Origin: Azolla caroliniana
Taxonomy: Eukaryota > Polypodiophyta
Length of the DNA stretch: 64,000 nt
Assembly (NCBI GenBank): GCA_043228905.1
Contig: JBHGNT010000005.1
Span: 20,708,001-20,772,000 of the forward strand
Direction of reading: 5' to 3'
Part shown: in pieces, positions 36,850 through 49,340 of the stretch
Numbering within the stretch: the stretch's first letter is position 1
How the letters are laid out: the number at the start of each line of letters is the position of its first letter
Notes under the pieces: model-generated
What the model saw: only the letters and a program-made list of their open reading frames with translations
The model's database searches: none
What the model was told of the DNA's origin: nothing
Made by a program: the position numbers and the translations under genes

Positions 36850-39283
36850 TGCTGCTTCTTCTTCTTCTTCTTTAGGATAATCTGGTTGTTCATTTTCTTC
36901 ACACTTTGTGAAGAGTTTAAATGACCAAAATCTCACTGTTTCCAGTTCAGAAACCCATCTCTCGGATTCGCAAAAAAAAAATAGACATACCGAAGAGGTT
37001 ATAGCCTATTCCTTCCTTGTTTTGTCAGGTTCCCATCTCGACCCTGTGGCAAGCATTGGGCGTAAGACCTACTCTATATCATCTTCGATGCTACATTTTC
37101 CAATGAAACGGAGTGTTTTGCAACGTAATCATCGAATAGATGTTTGTATCTTGAAGAGTAATTAGTGGGCTAACCGTTTTACCCATAATGGCATTTGAAA
37201 TGAACTACTCTTAATCATTTGTATAGTGGCGGCGAGAGTCTCACATGTGTGCATGGACATCAAACTTTCAAGGCACTCAATCTTTTTAGTTAGATAAGGG
37301 GGTTCAATCTATATATACTTTCCATGTGACTTGGTTTAACCTATAATCAATTTATCCAAGCAACAATTAATTTGTACTCCTTAAAATGCAGTTTGATTAA
37401 CCTTTAACCAATTCACCCATCACCCGAACAAACAATTTCACATCAAAAAACAATTCACAGGTTAATAGTTTCTTATAGTTGTCTTGGATGACTATGAAAA
37501 GGATAATTACATGCATTGAGGTTGTGCAAGGGATTGAGTGTTTTTAAGACTCGTATCATATATAATTAGAATGTAAATGCTATGCACTCCTTTGAGTTTG
37601 AAACAAAATTTCAGCTATGGACAATAATGCTAGGTCATACATGCACATAAGTATAGAATTCAAATGCTATATATATGACCTATTCACCATTTGGGTTGTA
37701 ACAAAACATCCTACAATCCCTATTATAGCTCATCAACACAAATTTGATATCTAATCAGAAGAAAGTTACAAATTCTTTCAAAATCTCTATATTTGGAATG
37801 CCTTGATTGGAGTGACTTATTCCAATATTATCAAGATATATGCATAGAAAACTCAGAAATTACACACACAACACCAAAATAAACGAATGAAGTCACTAGA
37901 TTCCCCTTCCGATACTACAAAGATGCATGAAAGATTCAAAATATCTAAAGTCTTGATTTAGGTGGTGGAAACAAGGTATTTCTTGGTTTAAAAATGTCGA
38001 TTCATGTATCGATCTCCAGGCTCAGTCATCACCCAATCTATTGAAACAAACAGAAGGAGGCTCAAACAAAAAACACTTGTGTGGGTTTGGGTGCAGCCTC
38101 CCCTGCATGTATGTCATAACACGAACTGAAGGGATGGTGGATCAAAAGAGTCCGATATCTCCCAAAGGGATAAAAGTCATAATTGGCACAATACAGATGT
38201 TTGTTCTTCCCCCAAGGATATTAGTTGTGGAAAATCCATGAAAGTCCAAATGATGCTTAGTGAGAACAATTGGAGAGCCTACACTGCCTTTCAACAAAGC
38301 TGACTTTATGGTGCTGCCTATTGGTTGTCCTATTGGTAAGATTTGAGTTAGCAAAACAACTTAGTTTTTCGATCAAGAAAAACAATTCCTCTTTACATGT
38401 GCCAAATAGCATGTAACCGTTCATTCAATCCCATCTATCTGAACAAGTGTTCCATGTTCTCTAAGCAAGTAACATGGATAATCTCTGCATGATTATGTAA
38501 GGTTATGATTAACCAACTGTTTGAAGCACCTTATCATCCATTCATTAAATCATTATTTTTGTTTAAATCAATGTGCAGAAGCAAAGGAAAGAGCTTCCCA
38601 TAGAACGTTGGATCAAAAAAATTCAGAAGGTTTTTGTGGAAGATGATTCAGGCTCCCATTAACAGTGCAAGATGACGCTTAGTCACCGTACGAGTTTTCA
38701 TAAGGCATCGGCAACTTATCAACCTCTCTCTGTTTCTAAATTAAGAGATTTTCACCTCTCACAACCATCAAACACGAAAAATGAGCTAAACTTCTGCTAT
38801 GAACAAATCAATTTGTCCCGAAAAACAAGAAAACGGGGGCACTTGATTGTTAATCATTGAGCTCCTTTGGTGTCTTCATGTATCTCCGCATCTCTCATGG
38901 TTCTAACATTTGCAGTTATTTTGAAACTCTCCTGGATTACATACAACCAAGAAAAAGCATATTTAACATTTGGTAGTTGGATTCAAATAATAAAACATAT
39001 AACAGAAAAGACACATGTAGGATCCAACATGGTGAAGATGCATTAGATGTGAATCATTATCAAGCTTTTCTCAATTACTGAAAATTCGCAATCCATATAT
39101 GCATATAGCATGTCCATATCAACTGTTTGCTTGAATGTAGCATCTTTTCATATGATTTTGTCTTAAGTATAACAGGATAAATATGTGTGTGGAAGAAGCC
39201 ATATATATAAAGTCAAGAATTTATGATTGAAAAAATAAATTCTTCTTACCAAGGGCATTGTGTGTCTCTTCGTAGCTTGCATT
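36850..39283. other. Intergenic DNA between the LAZ1-like gene and rpL4
   Basis: Mostly AT-rich and non-coding. At about 38579-38662 a sequence preceded by a good AG acceptor encodes KQRKELPIERWIKKIQ to DDSGSH and a stop, which could be an orphan last exon, but no matching upstream exon was found. Confidence 0.4.
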
Positions 39284-40436
39284 TTATGAAGTTTCACTGG
39301 ATTCTCCCTCGCCTCCTTCTTCGTCTTCTTCACCTCCTTCTTCATCTTCTTCGCCTCCTTCCTCCTCATCTTCAACATCACTATCCTCCTCTACACCTAC
39401 GAAAACGCAATACCATTTCAATAAGAAGAATGTGCCAGAAACTCAAATGTCTTAAAACATCATGATATATGACTACACTATGAGACGTAATGCCTTAAAT
39501 ATCAAGAAATTGCAGTAAATGACTGAACGATTGGAAGAAATTCCCTAAAATACTGTTATGAATGCCTTAAAACATTGTGTTATAATCACATTTAGCAATC
39601 TGATCAAATGCAGCAAGCATATATGGATCCCCCATACCATCAACACCATAGCGTTCATTGAGGTACTCGATGGAGGATTTGGTGAAGATAAGCTTTTGGG
39701 CCTTCAGGACATCAAAAAGATTAAGATTCCGTGGAGTCATAAGCTGAAGGGTATTCAAATTCTGGCTTGATTTCACCAAATTCTCTGTGGCATTCATAGT
39801 AAAGAGCAATGACGGCTTAGTTGGGTCGGCTCCCCATCGTTTCAAAGCAGAGATAAACACCTTAGTCTTAGGTTCCATGGATTCTTCAAAATCTTCAACA
39901 ACAATGAAGCTACTCGCGGCTCTTTGAAGCGCAGTGCTAATCGCGAGCCTTTTCTCTTTCTTGTTGATTTTGATGGACCAATCCCGAGGTTTCGGACCAA
40001 AGATAACACCACCGCCAGGGCGGAGAGGAGTTCTTTGAGAACCACGGCGGGCGCGACCTGTCTTCTTTTGTTTATAGGGTTTCCTTCCTCCACCTCTAAC
40101 TTCTCCTTTAGTTAGGGTTGAGGCTGTCCCTCTCCTCTTGTTCTGCTGCTCTGTGATGAGGCCCCGGTGCACGACGGCACGGGCTGTCTCGGGGCGAGCA
40201 GATTTTAGGTCAAGTTCCACCTCTTTATCAGAGACCTCCCCTTGGAATGTTAAGACAGGGAGAGCTACTGCCATGGGTGGAGTGTATGAGGTTGCTCTGT
40301 TTCCCCTGTTTCCCCTGTTTGCTCTGTTTACAAGAGAAAGAGGTGGGAGGAGAAGGGACTTACCAGAGAGGAGGAGGGAGGATGAGGCCATGCCTAGACC
40401 TGTAGGGGGAAGCAAGAGAGAGGAGGAGGTAGCCAT
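39284..40436 (-). CDS. RPL4: Chloroplast 50S ribosomal protein L4 (uL4c), nucleus-encoded, two exons
   Basis: Exon 1 is 40436-39638 and exon 2 39396-39284, about 303 residues. A Ser/Leu-rich N-terminus (MATSSSLLLPP) is a plausible plastid transit peptide. Mature L4 features follow: ARAVVHRGLITEQQNKRRGTA, GGGRKPYKQKKTGRARRGS, PLRPGGGVIFGPKPRDWS (the exit-tunnel extension) and YLNERYG. uL4 is an early-assembling 23S rRNA-binding protein that lines the peptide tunnel. Exon 2 encodes only an acidic tail (VEEDSDVEDEEEGG and EEDEEGG repeats) typical of some chloroplast L4 proteins. The donor could instead be at 39647, shortening the protein by three residues with no frame change. ATG at 40436 is preferred over 40448 (MWRAMATSS) because transit peptides of this family start MA(T/S)S. 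Confidence 0.93.
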
Positions 40437-40497
40437 GGCTCTCCACACAGCACTTCTTCAATGGATATGGTGGGAGAGTAGATAGATAGAGAACAGA

Positions 40498-40640
40498 TAT
40501 ATATATATGTATATGTATACAGCATAGATATGGTGCTATAATTTGCATAACAAAAAGCTACTACTATTACTACACTGTATATATATATACATATATACAT
40601 ATACACATATATATATACATATACACATATACTATATGTA
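40498..40640. repeat. TA/TATG-rich microsatellite upstream of rpL4
   Basis: Runs of TATATATA, GTATATG and CATATACATATA occur on both sides of a short spacer, about 60-200 bp upstream of the rpL4 start. Confidence 0.8.
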
Positions 40641-41890
40641 TGTGTATGGTGCTATTGCACAACAAAAAAACTACTACTACCACACTATTACATTCAGATG
40701 GACTTTCAAATAGCTCATTCTTCTATCCGCATTGTATCGATATGCACTCTACCGACCGGCTTGGGATGCAAATTCGAGCAATCGGATGGACAGATTGTTG
40801 CCTCTAATCGCGGTCGAGCTAGAGACTGTGGCATGTCCTACATTTGTTGATTATGGCTTTGAACCTATGAATTCGAATACATGTTCAAGCCTATAATTGA
40901 CACGGATTTTGAGGCTACGACAATCATCCCTTCGTGTTAGTGAACTTACATACTTTATCTACTTCTATTTGCTTTGATTTAGTCACTTTTATTGCCTACT
41001 CGGTTCTTCTACGCTACATTTGCTTCGAGATGTCTATAATCTATCAAAAGTACATAGTTGGACAAATACACGAGACCTTGCATGTTCTCTTCCATTAACC
41101 TATACAGTACCAAACAATGGAAACAATAACATTGTCCTAGACCACTTTTGACAAATCCTAATCGATGACATGTCGATGCTGCCTTTACGAATCATAGTTG
41201 TTGATGTATGGGTTTTGACGACATCTCCAACAATGATGCACTCAATGACATAGTTTGGGGGTTTATGGATTAGCAGCATCAAGGTTAGCTCAACTACACA
41301 ATGTGTAGTAGGTGATATACTTGAAAAGTTATTCAAATATTTGGTGACAAGGGAACAACACCCTCATGGCAATCTTGTACCAAGTTGCCTCTTTCCTAAG
41401 AGACTTATTTCAAATTCCTGAAGTGCCCCTTTGCATGCACCGACTTACATATCCTATAGGATTTATAGAATTCATACTTACTTGACATGACGATCAACTA
41501 ACAATAGTCTGGGCTCACACCATTGCCTCATTCCACACACATGTTGTCTCTATGGTAAAAGCACGTACTTATATTAAACAAACTACCCGATTCATATTGC
41601 TTTAAATGCAATACAATTTACGTGGTATAAATACCATGATCACTTCATGCTTATCCTATTAAGACCCATAAACAAGGGATCTTATTCATATTTGTCCATG
41701 CTTTAAAAGCGGTACAAATTAGGTGGCATAAATACCATGATCACTTCATGCTTATCCAAGCCATACAATTCTTTGATGGAGGACAAGTGGTGGACTAGTT
41801 CTTAGTATTCATCAGCTAACCTCTCTAAATTGCATCATAACTCTCAAAAGGTTTAATGGCATGACACCCGGATCTCCATTCGAACAAGTC
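40641..41890. other. Intergenic DNA with a partial direct duplication
   Basis: About 60 bp (ATAAATACCATGATCACTTC core) at about 41600-41660 recurs 101 bp downstream at about 41701-41762 with several changes. No gene was recognised. Confidence 0.5.
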
Positions 41891-41893
41891 TCC

Positions 41894-42397
41894 CCTCTAG
41901 GAATCAGCAACGGTTCGGTTTGAACTGAAGAACTACGAAACCATGACTTAACGGTTTTAATGGTTCGGTTTGGGGGGGGGGGGGGTCCAATAGTTCAAGT
42001 CAAACGGTTTAAGGTTGTTGCTTGATTATTTTTCTTTAAATATTTTTCTGAACATTAAGCCTAGGTAGCTATTTCTGCGGGGTTCTTACTAGCCAGTTGG
42101 CAACATTTGCAATCGAAATGGAAAGACATTTTAGGGAAAATAATTTAAAATTTAAAATATTGAAAGATCTAAAATTGAATTCTGACTTATAACTTGAAAA
42201 CCAAAACCAAACAATGATATTACAGTTTTAACGGTTTGAAAATCTCTAAAATCATTTGGCTTGAGTTTGGATTTTCTTGAATTGTTCGGTTTGAACAAAT
42301 TTGGTTTAAATGCTTTTACGGTTCGGTTTAAGTTTCAACTTTTTTTTAAAAATGGTTCGAGATTGACACCATCGAACCGAACCGAATTGTTGCCGAT
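41894..42397 (+). mobile_element. MITE-like element with GGTTCGGTT-type inverted ends (copy 2)
   Basis: The start (CAGCAACGGTTCGGTTT) and the reverse complement of the end (CAACAATTCGGTTCGGTT) form imperfect terminal inverted repeats around an AT-rich core. The core includes a run of 14 G at about 41970. No transposase is encoded. It resembles the element at 4435-4790 in the opposite orientation. Flanking duplications were not evident. Confidence 0.55.
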
Positions 42398-42418
42398 TGC
42401 TACTCGCCACACGTACGT

Positions 42419-43029
42419 TGTCATGGAGAAAACCGTCCCTAGGCGGAAACCGGGTATAACGTGCATAAACCGGCCCTTACACGTGGGCACAAGTTTTGTT
42501 GTATAGTACGTAGGTAGGTACAAGTCGCCTGAGGCGAAATCCTAGGTAGTACGCGTTCGATAGGGAGGAAATCGAGGCATATCCCTGTCCGAAACGACAG
42601 GGAATAAACATGATGTAAGGAGTGGTAACGGCCTCCCTCGGGTTATAAAAGAGAGGGAGAAGTGAGAGAAATATATCGCGTTTTTGGGAGCGAGGAGGAA
42701 GTGTTGTCGGACCGGGACCAAGCTCTCTCCTCCATCGTTCGACTTTCTCTGCAGGATTTCGGACTGTGTTGCCTCTGCTTCGTGGACAACCCGTGTGCTT
42801 CCGGTAGAGGCTCCACTGTGCAGTCGGGTTGTGTGCGTGCGTGAGCATCGTGTGTATGTGTGTGTGTCCGCCTGGGTTGGGTCCGTCGCCGGCTTGCCGG
42901 TTGTAATCGTTGTCGATTGTAATTAAGACTTTGTTCTCTGTCTCTTTCCTCCTCTGTGTTTCTGCAAGCTGCTCTCTCTCTCTCTCCCCTCTTTCTCATG
43001 CCCCTTGGTTCAAGGCCCCCGTGGTCCCG
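42419..43029 (+). repeat. Left (5') LTR of B2, first part
   Basis: It starts TGTCATGGAG and has a TATAAAA box at 42644-42650 and a CT run near 42970. Interrupted by C, it resumes at 49819-49854 (...AACACGACA). Total length is 647 bp against 646 bp for the right LTR. Confidence 0.93.
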
Positions 43030-43503
43030 TGTTATGTACACATAACGTTGGTGAGGGTAGGTCACTAATATTTACATTAGTGAAGGGTATGTTCACTATT
43101 ATTAAAAAGGGGACTAATGATTGGATAGAATGAATGATATGTGCATGCACTATCATGATTTAGACAACCAATGAATAGAGAGCCTTTTAGAAAGGCACAT
43201 CTATTCAAGGGACCTAGGAAAAGGTATAAATATGAGGCTTAGCTACCCTCATAGAGATCATGACGTCGGAAGGCTGCTGTCGTAGACACCGGTGGTGCGG
43301 GCTAGGCTTTCGTCTCGACGATCATGTTTATCTCTTCCAAGGTATTAGTCATCCTAATATCCGGCGGTATGGGACGTCGGTGGTAGGTTGGCTATGTCTA
43401 GATCATAGCTCGGGGGTGGTCGGGTGGAACGGGTTCTTCTATCCAATCTATTTTCTTCCTTTTTACTTGATTTGGTCTATTGATTAGTAATAGACTCTTA
43501 ACA
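43030..43503 (+). repeat. 5' LTR of element C
   Basis: Starts TGTTATGTACACATAACG, a short perfect inverted repeat, and ends CTCTTAACA. TATAAATA at 43225-43232 is a likely promoter. Confidence 0.95.
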
Positions 43504-43504
43504 G

Positions 43505-43516
43505 TGGTATCAGAGC
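43505..43516 (+). other. Primer-binding site of element C, initiator-Met tRNA type
   Basis: TGGTATCAGAGC lies one base after the LTR. This is the standard plant retrotransposon site complementary to the 3' end of initiator tRNA-Met. Confidence 0.95.
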
Positions 43517-43750
43517 TTTTACTAACAATTTTTTTGTTGTTTTGATGTTTTTTGCGTGTGAGCGAGGGGGATCTAACAAGGCTCGTCATGCTCTTCTCAG
43601 GATCAAAACAACACTCTAAACCCGATATTCTTCTTTTTTGATCTCTTCTCTTTTTCTATTATGCGTTCTTTATGGTCGAATCAAATTGGTATTACGTTTT
43701 ATTCTCTTTCTTTCTACCTCCTACTACGCTACGATTTTACTTATTATTAT

Positions 43751-44280
43751 GCATCGGGCCGAGCGTGTTTGCACTAATCGCACACGCTCAACTCATGGCC
43801 TTTTGCATATTGCGATATATATCCCACTCTCTCCTCTCTTGAACTCTTACGATAATAATTATTCTTGTGCATTGGGTCGAGCGTGTTTGCTCTAATCGCA
43901 CACGCTTATCTCATGGCCGTTTTGCATATGATGTTGAGTATACCACTCTTCCCCTCTATTGAGCCATCACTTGGCCGATTCTAAGGGATGATGTGGCCTT
44001 GACGAGGTGTATGTTGCCTACCTATGCCACTCTACTCTCTATTAAGCCATCAATTGGCCGATTCTATGGGATGTTGTGGCCTTGACAAGGTATATGTAGC
44101 TTACATATGCCACTTTCCTTTTTAATTAGCCATCAATTGGCCGATTCTAAGGGATGATGTGGCCTTGACGAGGTATATGTCACTTACCTATGTCACTTTC
44201 CTCTTTAATTAGCCATTACTTGGCCGATTCTAGGGATATGTGGTGGTCTTGAGGAGGTGCATGTCAACTACCCTAGGGTT
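43751..44280 (+). repeat. Tandem repeats in the untranslated leader of element C
   Basis: A unit of about 118 bp (GAGCGTGTTTGC...CGCACACGCT) occurs twice from 43751. Four copies of an exact 83-bp period follow, with AGCCATCA(a/c)TTGGCCGATTC or variants at 43962, 44045, 44128 and 44211. They lie between primer site and gag. Confidence 0.88.
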
Positions 44281-45255
44281 TCGTATCTTAGGGCATGTTT
44301 GATTCCATACACCTAATTGTTGATTATTCTAATTAAAATTTAATTTCATAAGTATTGTTTCACTTATATGATTTTCTAGTAATTATTATTTACCCGCCCA
44401 CAATTAACTCTCCTTTTTCCACTTCCTTTTCATGTATAAAGTATTTACATCGTTTATTTTAATGTAACCTTTACGTGTAGACTATTTTTTCGTATGGAGT
44501 GGCTTGTTGAATGATTTTTTTCAACGGGTCATCTAGGTTTAACTCTTATCATCAAGCCTTAGAAAACGAGTAAAACCATATGAGTTCCCTTATTGATGTT
44601 TTACTCATGGATTTGAGTATTACATCTTTGCGCACAACACCGTCATCACTTGTATCAATTTGTGGCTTATGTCACAATTGTGCAAGTTATAACAATCATA
44701 TTGGGATGTATATGTGCATACCTTGCACTTCCCATTTATTTGTGACATTGTTTTTTTCGTAGGTAACACATGGGTTCTTTTTTTTTTACCCTTTTTTTCG
44801 TCACTACTTAACTCTTATGAGTAGTGCCTTATTTTATCATTTTATCATCACGTTTGTTTATTGCTCGCAAGACTAGAATATTACTTGTGAGTGCACTTGT
44901 TTTTTCACGTAATACACTTTCTCGACCATATAATACATGATGGGTTGGCATTAATATAAGGCTATCTAGGAAATTTCATTGATGTAAGAACCATGGTTGA
45001 GCCTCAGGGAGCCGCCATTATTACTCAAGATAGAGATCCGAGAAATACATCTTAGCTATGTTTTCCCCCATGGTTTTTAAAACACCATAGTGTTACCATA
45101 GTTATCGGATCTCGAATCACATCTCATATGTCTAGAGGGGTAAAGACATGAGATACTTTCTTGGATAAAGTTCTTTCAATCAAAATTTCAAGCATTCATT
45201 TTGCTTGTGTATTTTCTGAACCTCCTTATTTTATTGCATACCCACAGCGTGCATC

Positions 45256-45891
45256 ATGGTGCAAGTTTTCAACGCAGTTGGAACGATCTCTCCAAATGAG
45301 ACCTCTCAACCCCAATCCGCATCTCGCACACAAGCTGAGATCACTATTGAGCAATTGCTCACTACTACCTTGAATCAATTGGCCGAAATGAGACAGGCCA
45401 ATATGGCATTGGAAAAGAAATTCCAAGAATTAACTATTGAGTCCAAGAAAGAAGGTGAACCTTCCTTCGTAGTCACGCCTTTCAAGGGAGATAAGAAAGA
45501 AAGAACCGAGGAGGCCATTAGCACTTGGCTTGGTCGTTGGGAGTCTCACTTTGAGCTTCATCCCAAGCCCGATGCAGTAAAAATTGGTTATGTCGGTCGT
45601 GAGTTAGGTGGCCGAGCTGCTGCTTGGTGGCGTGGCCTAAGGACCGCAAAAAACTTACCCACAACTTGGGAAGGTTTCGTTGATGTTTTTAAGAAACAAT
45701 TCTTGCAGCCACCTTCTCAAACCGAACAAGCACAACACTTGCTCACATTGTCTAGTAAGCCATTTACCTCTCTCGAGGATTATGTGCATCACGCTCGGAC
45801 CCAGATCCAAAAATCGGGACTTACGGGTGAGAAATGGTTTGTCGCACAGGTGAGTCTTTTGATATTGTTGAAGTTCATACCAATCACTTAA
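45256..45891 (+). pseudogene. gag: gag of element C, lacking the zinc knuckle
   Basis: The capsid frame begins MVQVFNAVG, with a coiled-coil region (QLAEMRQANMALEKKFQEL) and capsid signature ISTWLGRWESHFELHP, AAWWRGLRTA, WEGFVDVFKKQFLQP and LEDYVHHARTQI. After LTGEKWFV the frame is lost, and protease-side sequence (GESFDIVEVHTN) follows almost at once. No CCHC motif is found, so the gag C-terminus seems deleted. Confidence 0.85.
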
Positions 45892-48800
45892 GTTTATGTG
45901 AATGCACTTTTCCTTCACATTTACTTGGACCTAATGATTTACTCCGAGCAGTCGGATATATCAATGGAACACAAGCACATTTCTTGTTTGATTCCGGTAG
46001 TTCTCACAATTTTCTTAATGATCACTTTGTGCAGTAAATGGAGCTCCACATAAACGCAAGTGATCATATCTATCAAGTTCACATGGCAAATGGAAACGTT
46101 CAATACATCAGTGGCATTGTTTGTCAACTGCCAATTCAAATAGATACTTATTTGGAGAAGCTTGACTTTCATGTTATGAAATTACAATCCGCAGATGTCA
46201 TTTTAGGATATCCTTGGTTTTTTAATAAAAACCCTTCTTTGTCCATTGATTGGGTTAATCACTCAATCACATTTGAACTTAATAATTGTAAACATTTTAT
46301 TCAATGTTCCAAACTTCCTTCTCATTCACTTGTGTCTTCTAAATCTTTAAGTGAGTATTCTAGTTCATTAATTTATTCGTGTGTAATTGATCCTGCGGTT
46401 CAATTTTATTATTTTAATATTGACGCCACACAATTATCACATTTTGAGCAACGATTACTCGACTCTATTTTAGAGGATTTTCAAGATGTGTTTCCTACTG
46501 AATTATCGCTTACTTTACCACCCAAACGTAATGTGGACCATCAAATTGAACTCATCCCTGGGGCTGCTCCTGTGAGCATTCCACCTTACCGACTTAGTCG
46601 ATTAGAAGAGGATGAGATCGCTAAACAACTTAAGGAATACTTGAGTATGGGCCACATTAGGTATAGTAAATCACCTTGGGGTGCGCCAGTTCTATTAGTC
46701 AAGAAGAAGGAAGGTTCGTGGCGAATGTGTATCAATTATCGCCGTTTGAATAAAATGACAATTAAGAATGCATATCCATTACCTCGTGCCGATGATTTGA
46801 TTGATCGTTTGCACGGGGCTCGATATTTTACGAAAATTGACTTACGAACTGGTTATCATCAGATTCGCATCGCCGAGGATGATATTCCTAAAACCGCTTT
46901 TCGTACGCGCTATGGCCATTATGAGTTTTTAGTCATGCCGTTTGGGTTGACTAATGCTCCAGCCACATTCCAACAAGCGATGAATGATGTTTTCCGAGAT
47001 CAACTCGGTGATTTTGTTGTCGTCTTCTTGGATGATATTTTGATATATAGCCGTACCTTGCAAGATCATGTTCAACATGTTCGATTTGTTTTGCGAAAGT
47101 TGCGTGACAACTCTTTCTATGCAAAACATTCAAAATGTGACTTCTTCCAAAAATCTATTGTGTACCTAGGTCATTTAATTACAGAAAATGGCGTTGAAAT
47201 TGAACCTTCTCGTATTGAAAAGGTTAACCTTTGGCCCATTCCTCGTAATATTCGTGAACTTAGATCATTCTTAGGGTTTGTTGGATTTTTACGAAAATCA
47301 ATTCGTAACTATTCCAAATTGACTACGCCATTAACTGACCTTTTAAAAGGTCATCCACGTAAGTCTGTCAAACCAATTTCATGGAATGAACAACTTGACA
47401 AATCATTTGAGACACTCAAGGAGCATGTGTGTCAGGCTCCCACTCTTCTATTACCAGACCCTTCTAAGCCTTTCTCAATTGAAACCGATGCTAGTGATTA
47501 TGCTATTGGTGTCGTTCTTTATCAAGGTGGTCACCCTATCGCTTTTGAAAGTAAGAAGCTTGATGCTGCTCAATCTCGGTATTCGGTTCAAGAGAAAGAG
47601 TTGTTTGCGGTGATACACGCACTTAAAACATGGAGGCACTATCTCTATGGAAATAAATTTGTGGTTACAACAGACCATCAATCATTAAAGTATTTTTGTG
47701 ACCAGCCCGATCTTGTTGGTCGTAAAGGCCGTTGGGCTGACCTTATGCAAGATTTTGATTTTTCCATATGATATCGCAAGGGTTCTATGAACACCGTTGC
47801 TGATGCTCTTAGTCGCATTAAAGAAGTTAACATGCTTAGCTTCACGGAAATAAAATCTGATCTTTTAGATCACCTTCGAGGGAAATACCTTGATGACAGT
47901 TATTTCTCAAAATACTGGACGAAAGCCAAATCTGGTTTAGATGCCGATACTAGCACCCTACCCTCGAAGGCGACCTTTCACATTACAAACGGTTTGCTCT
48001 ACCGTAGTGGAAAGGTCTGTGTTCCAGATTTACCAAATGTTAAACAGAAATTTTTTCATGAATGTCATGATGCACCATCTGCTGGTCATCCTGGAATACA
48101 ACGCACACTCGTTCTCATCTCGTGTACTTTTTTCTGGCCTAAGATGCGCTCTGACGTGCATAAATACGTAACTCAATGCTTACAATGTCAGATTAATAAG
48201 TCGGAACGACTTAAAGCTGCTGGTCTTTTACATCCCTTAGATATTCCCAACAATAAATGGGAAAGTATCTCGATGGATTTTATTGTTAGTTTACCTCGTA
48301 CACAGAGGGGTCATGATGCCATATGGGTTGTCGTTGACAGGCTAACAAAATTAGCTAGATTTATTCCTACAAAAACCACGGTAACCGCTCAACAGTTGGC
48401 TTATCAATTTGTTGATGAGTTATTTCGTTTTTATGGATTACCGATGGATATTGTTAGTGATCGAGATTCCAAGTTTACTAGTGACTTTTGGACTCAAGTC
48501 TTTAAGAAACTAGAAACTACGTTGAGCATGAGTTCCGCAGATCATCCTCAGTCTGATGGACAAACTGAACGAGTTAATCAAATTATTGAGGACATGCTTC
48601 AAGCTTATGTAGCAAAAACCCCTTCTAAGTGGGAGCAATACCTTCCTATCTTAGAATTTGCCTATAATAGCTCTAAACATACATCCACTGGATATAGTCC
48701 TTTTATGTTGATGTATGGTTTTCAGCCACGTGCCCCAGTTGATGTCACGATTCATCGTGATACATTAGACAGTACACGCAATTTTTTGCAAGACATGAAC

Positions 48801-49333
48801 CAAATGTTGCATATTGCCAAAGAAAATGTCAAGACAGCTCAAGATCGTGCTCGATTTTATGCTGATCAGGATAGACGTCCTCGTGCATTTACTATTGGTC
48901 AAAAAGTTTTTTTGCGTGTCCCGACTGATTCTACGTCATTATCTACGGGCAAGTGCGCTAAGTTAGCCCCACGATATTGTGGCCCATTTGAAATCCTTAA
49001 GCGAGTTGGGTCATCTGCTTATCACCTTGCCTTACCTCATAACGTTGGTATTCATCCTGTTTTCACGTCAGTCGTCTAAAACCATTTTTAGGCTCTGGTG
49101 ATAACACCATCACAATCCAAGATCTTGTAACATTAGAGGATTTTTCTTACAAACCTCATGTTCCTGAACGAATTCTTGATTCTCGTACTAAACGTTTACG
49201 TTCTAAAGAGATTCGGCTATTCAAGATCAAATGGATGGATAAACCTATTGATGATGCCACATGGGAACGCGAGCATTCGCTTAAGGCACAATTTCCTAAC
49301 TTTATATTGCAAGAGTGCAATCTTTTGAAGTAG
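45834..49333 (+). pseudogene. pol: pol of element C: protease, RT, RNase H, integrase, chromodomain (broken)
   Basis: Protease FLFDSGSSHNFL near 45990; RT with [32 protein letters not shown] and catalytic FLDDILIYS near 47035; RNase H with [11 protein letters not shown] and [13 protein letters not shown] stop at 47769-47771 before NTVADALSR; integrase zinc region (HECHDAPSAGHPG, CLQCQINKSE) and core (SMDFIVSLP, VSDRDSKFTSDFW, SDGQTERVNQI); FLRVPT and GPFEILKRVGS. A lost base near 49060 turns HVSRLKPF into a stop at 49077-49079. In the restored frame a chromodomain (PERILDSRTKRL, KIKWMDKPIDDATWERE) ends at 49331-49333. The stop at 46035-46037 follows HFVQ. Confidence 0.92.
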
Positions 49334-49340
49334 GGGAGTA
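49329..49340 (+). other. Polypurine tract of element C
   Basis: AGTAGGGGAGTA directly precedes the 3' LTR and overlaps the stop of the chromodomain frame. Confidence 0.8.

Noticed and set aside
36283-36936. Long minus-strand open frame rich in Arg-Glu repeats
   Set aside because: It is a translation of the CT/GA microsatellite in the leader of the LAZ1-like gene; the real exon 1 lies in another frame.
38041-38354. Overlapping open frames on both strands
   Set aside because: No recognisable domain, no splice context and AT-rich surroundings; not supported as a gene.
42684-42926. Open frames inside the B2 LTRs
   Set aside because: The same frames recur in both LTRs and encode nothing recognisable; LTRs are regulatory.
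43751-44280. Spaced repeats that might suggest a CRISPR array
   Set aside because: Units are contiguous 83-bp and about 118-bp repeats without unique spacers, inside a plant retrotransposon leader.
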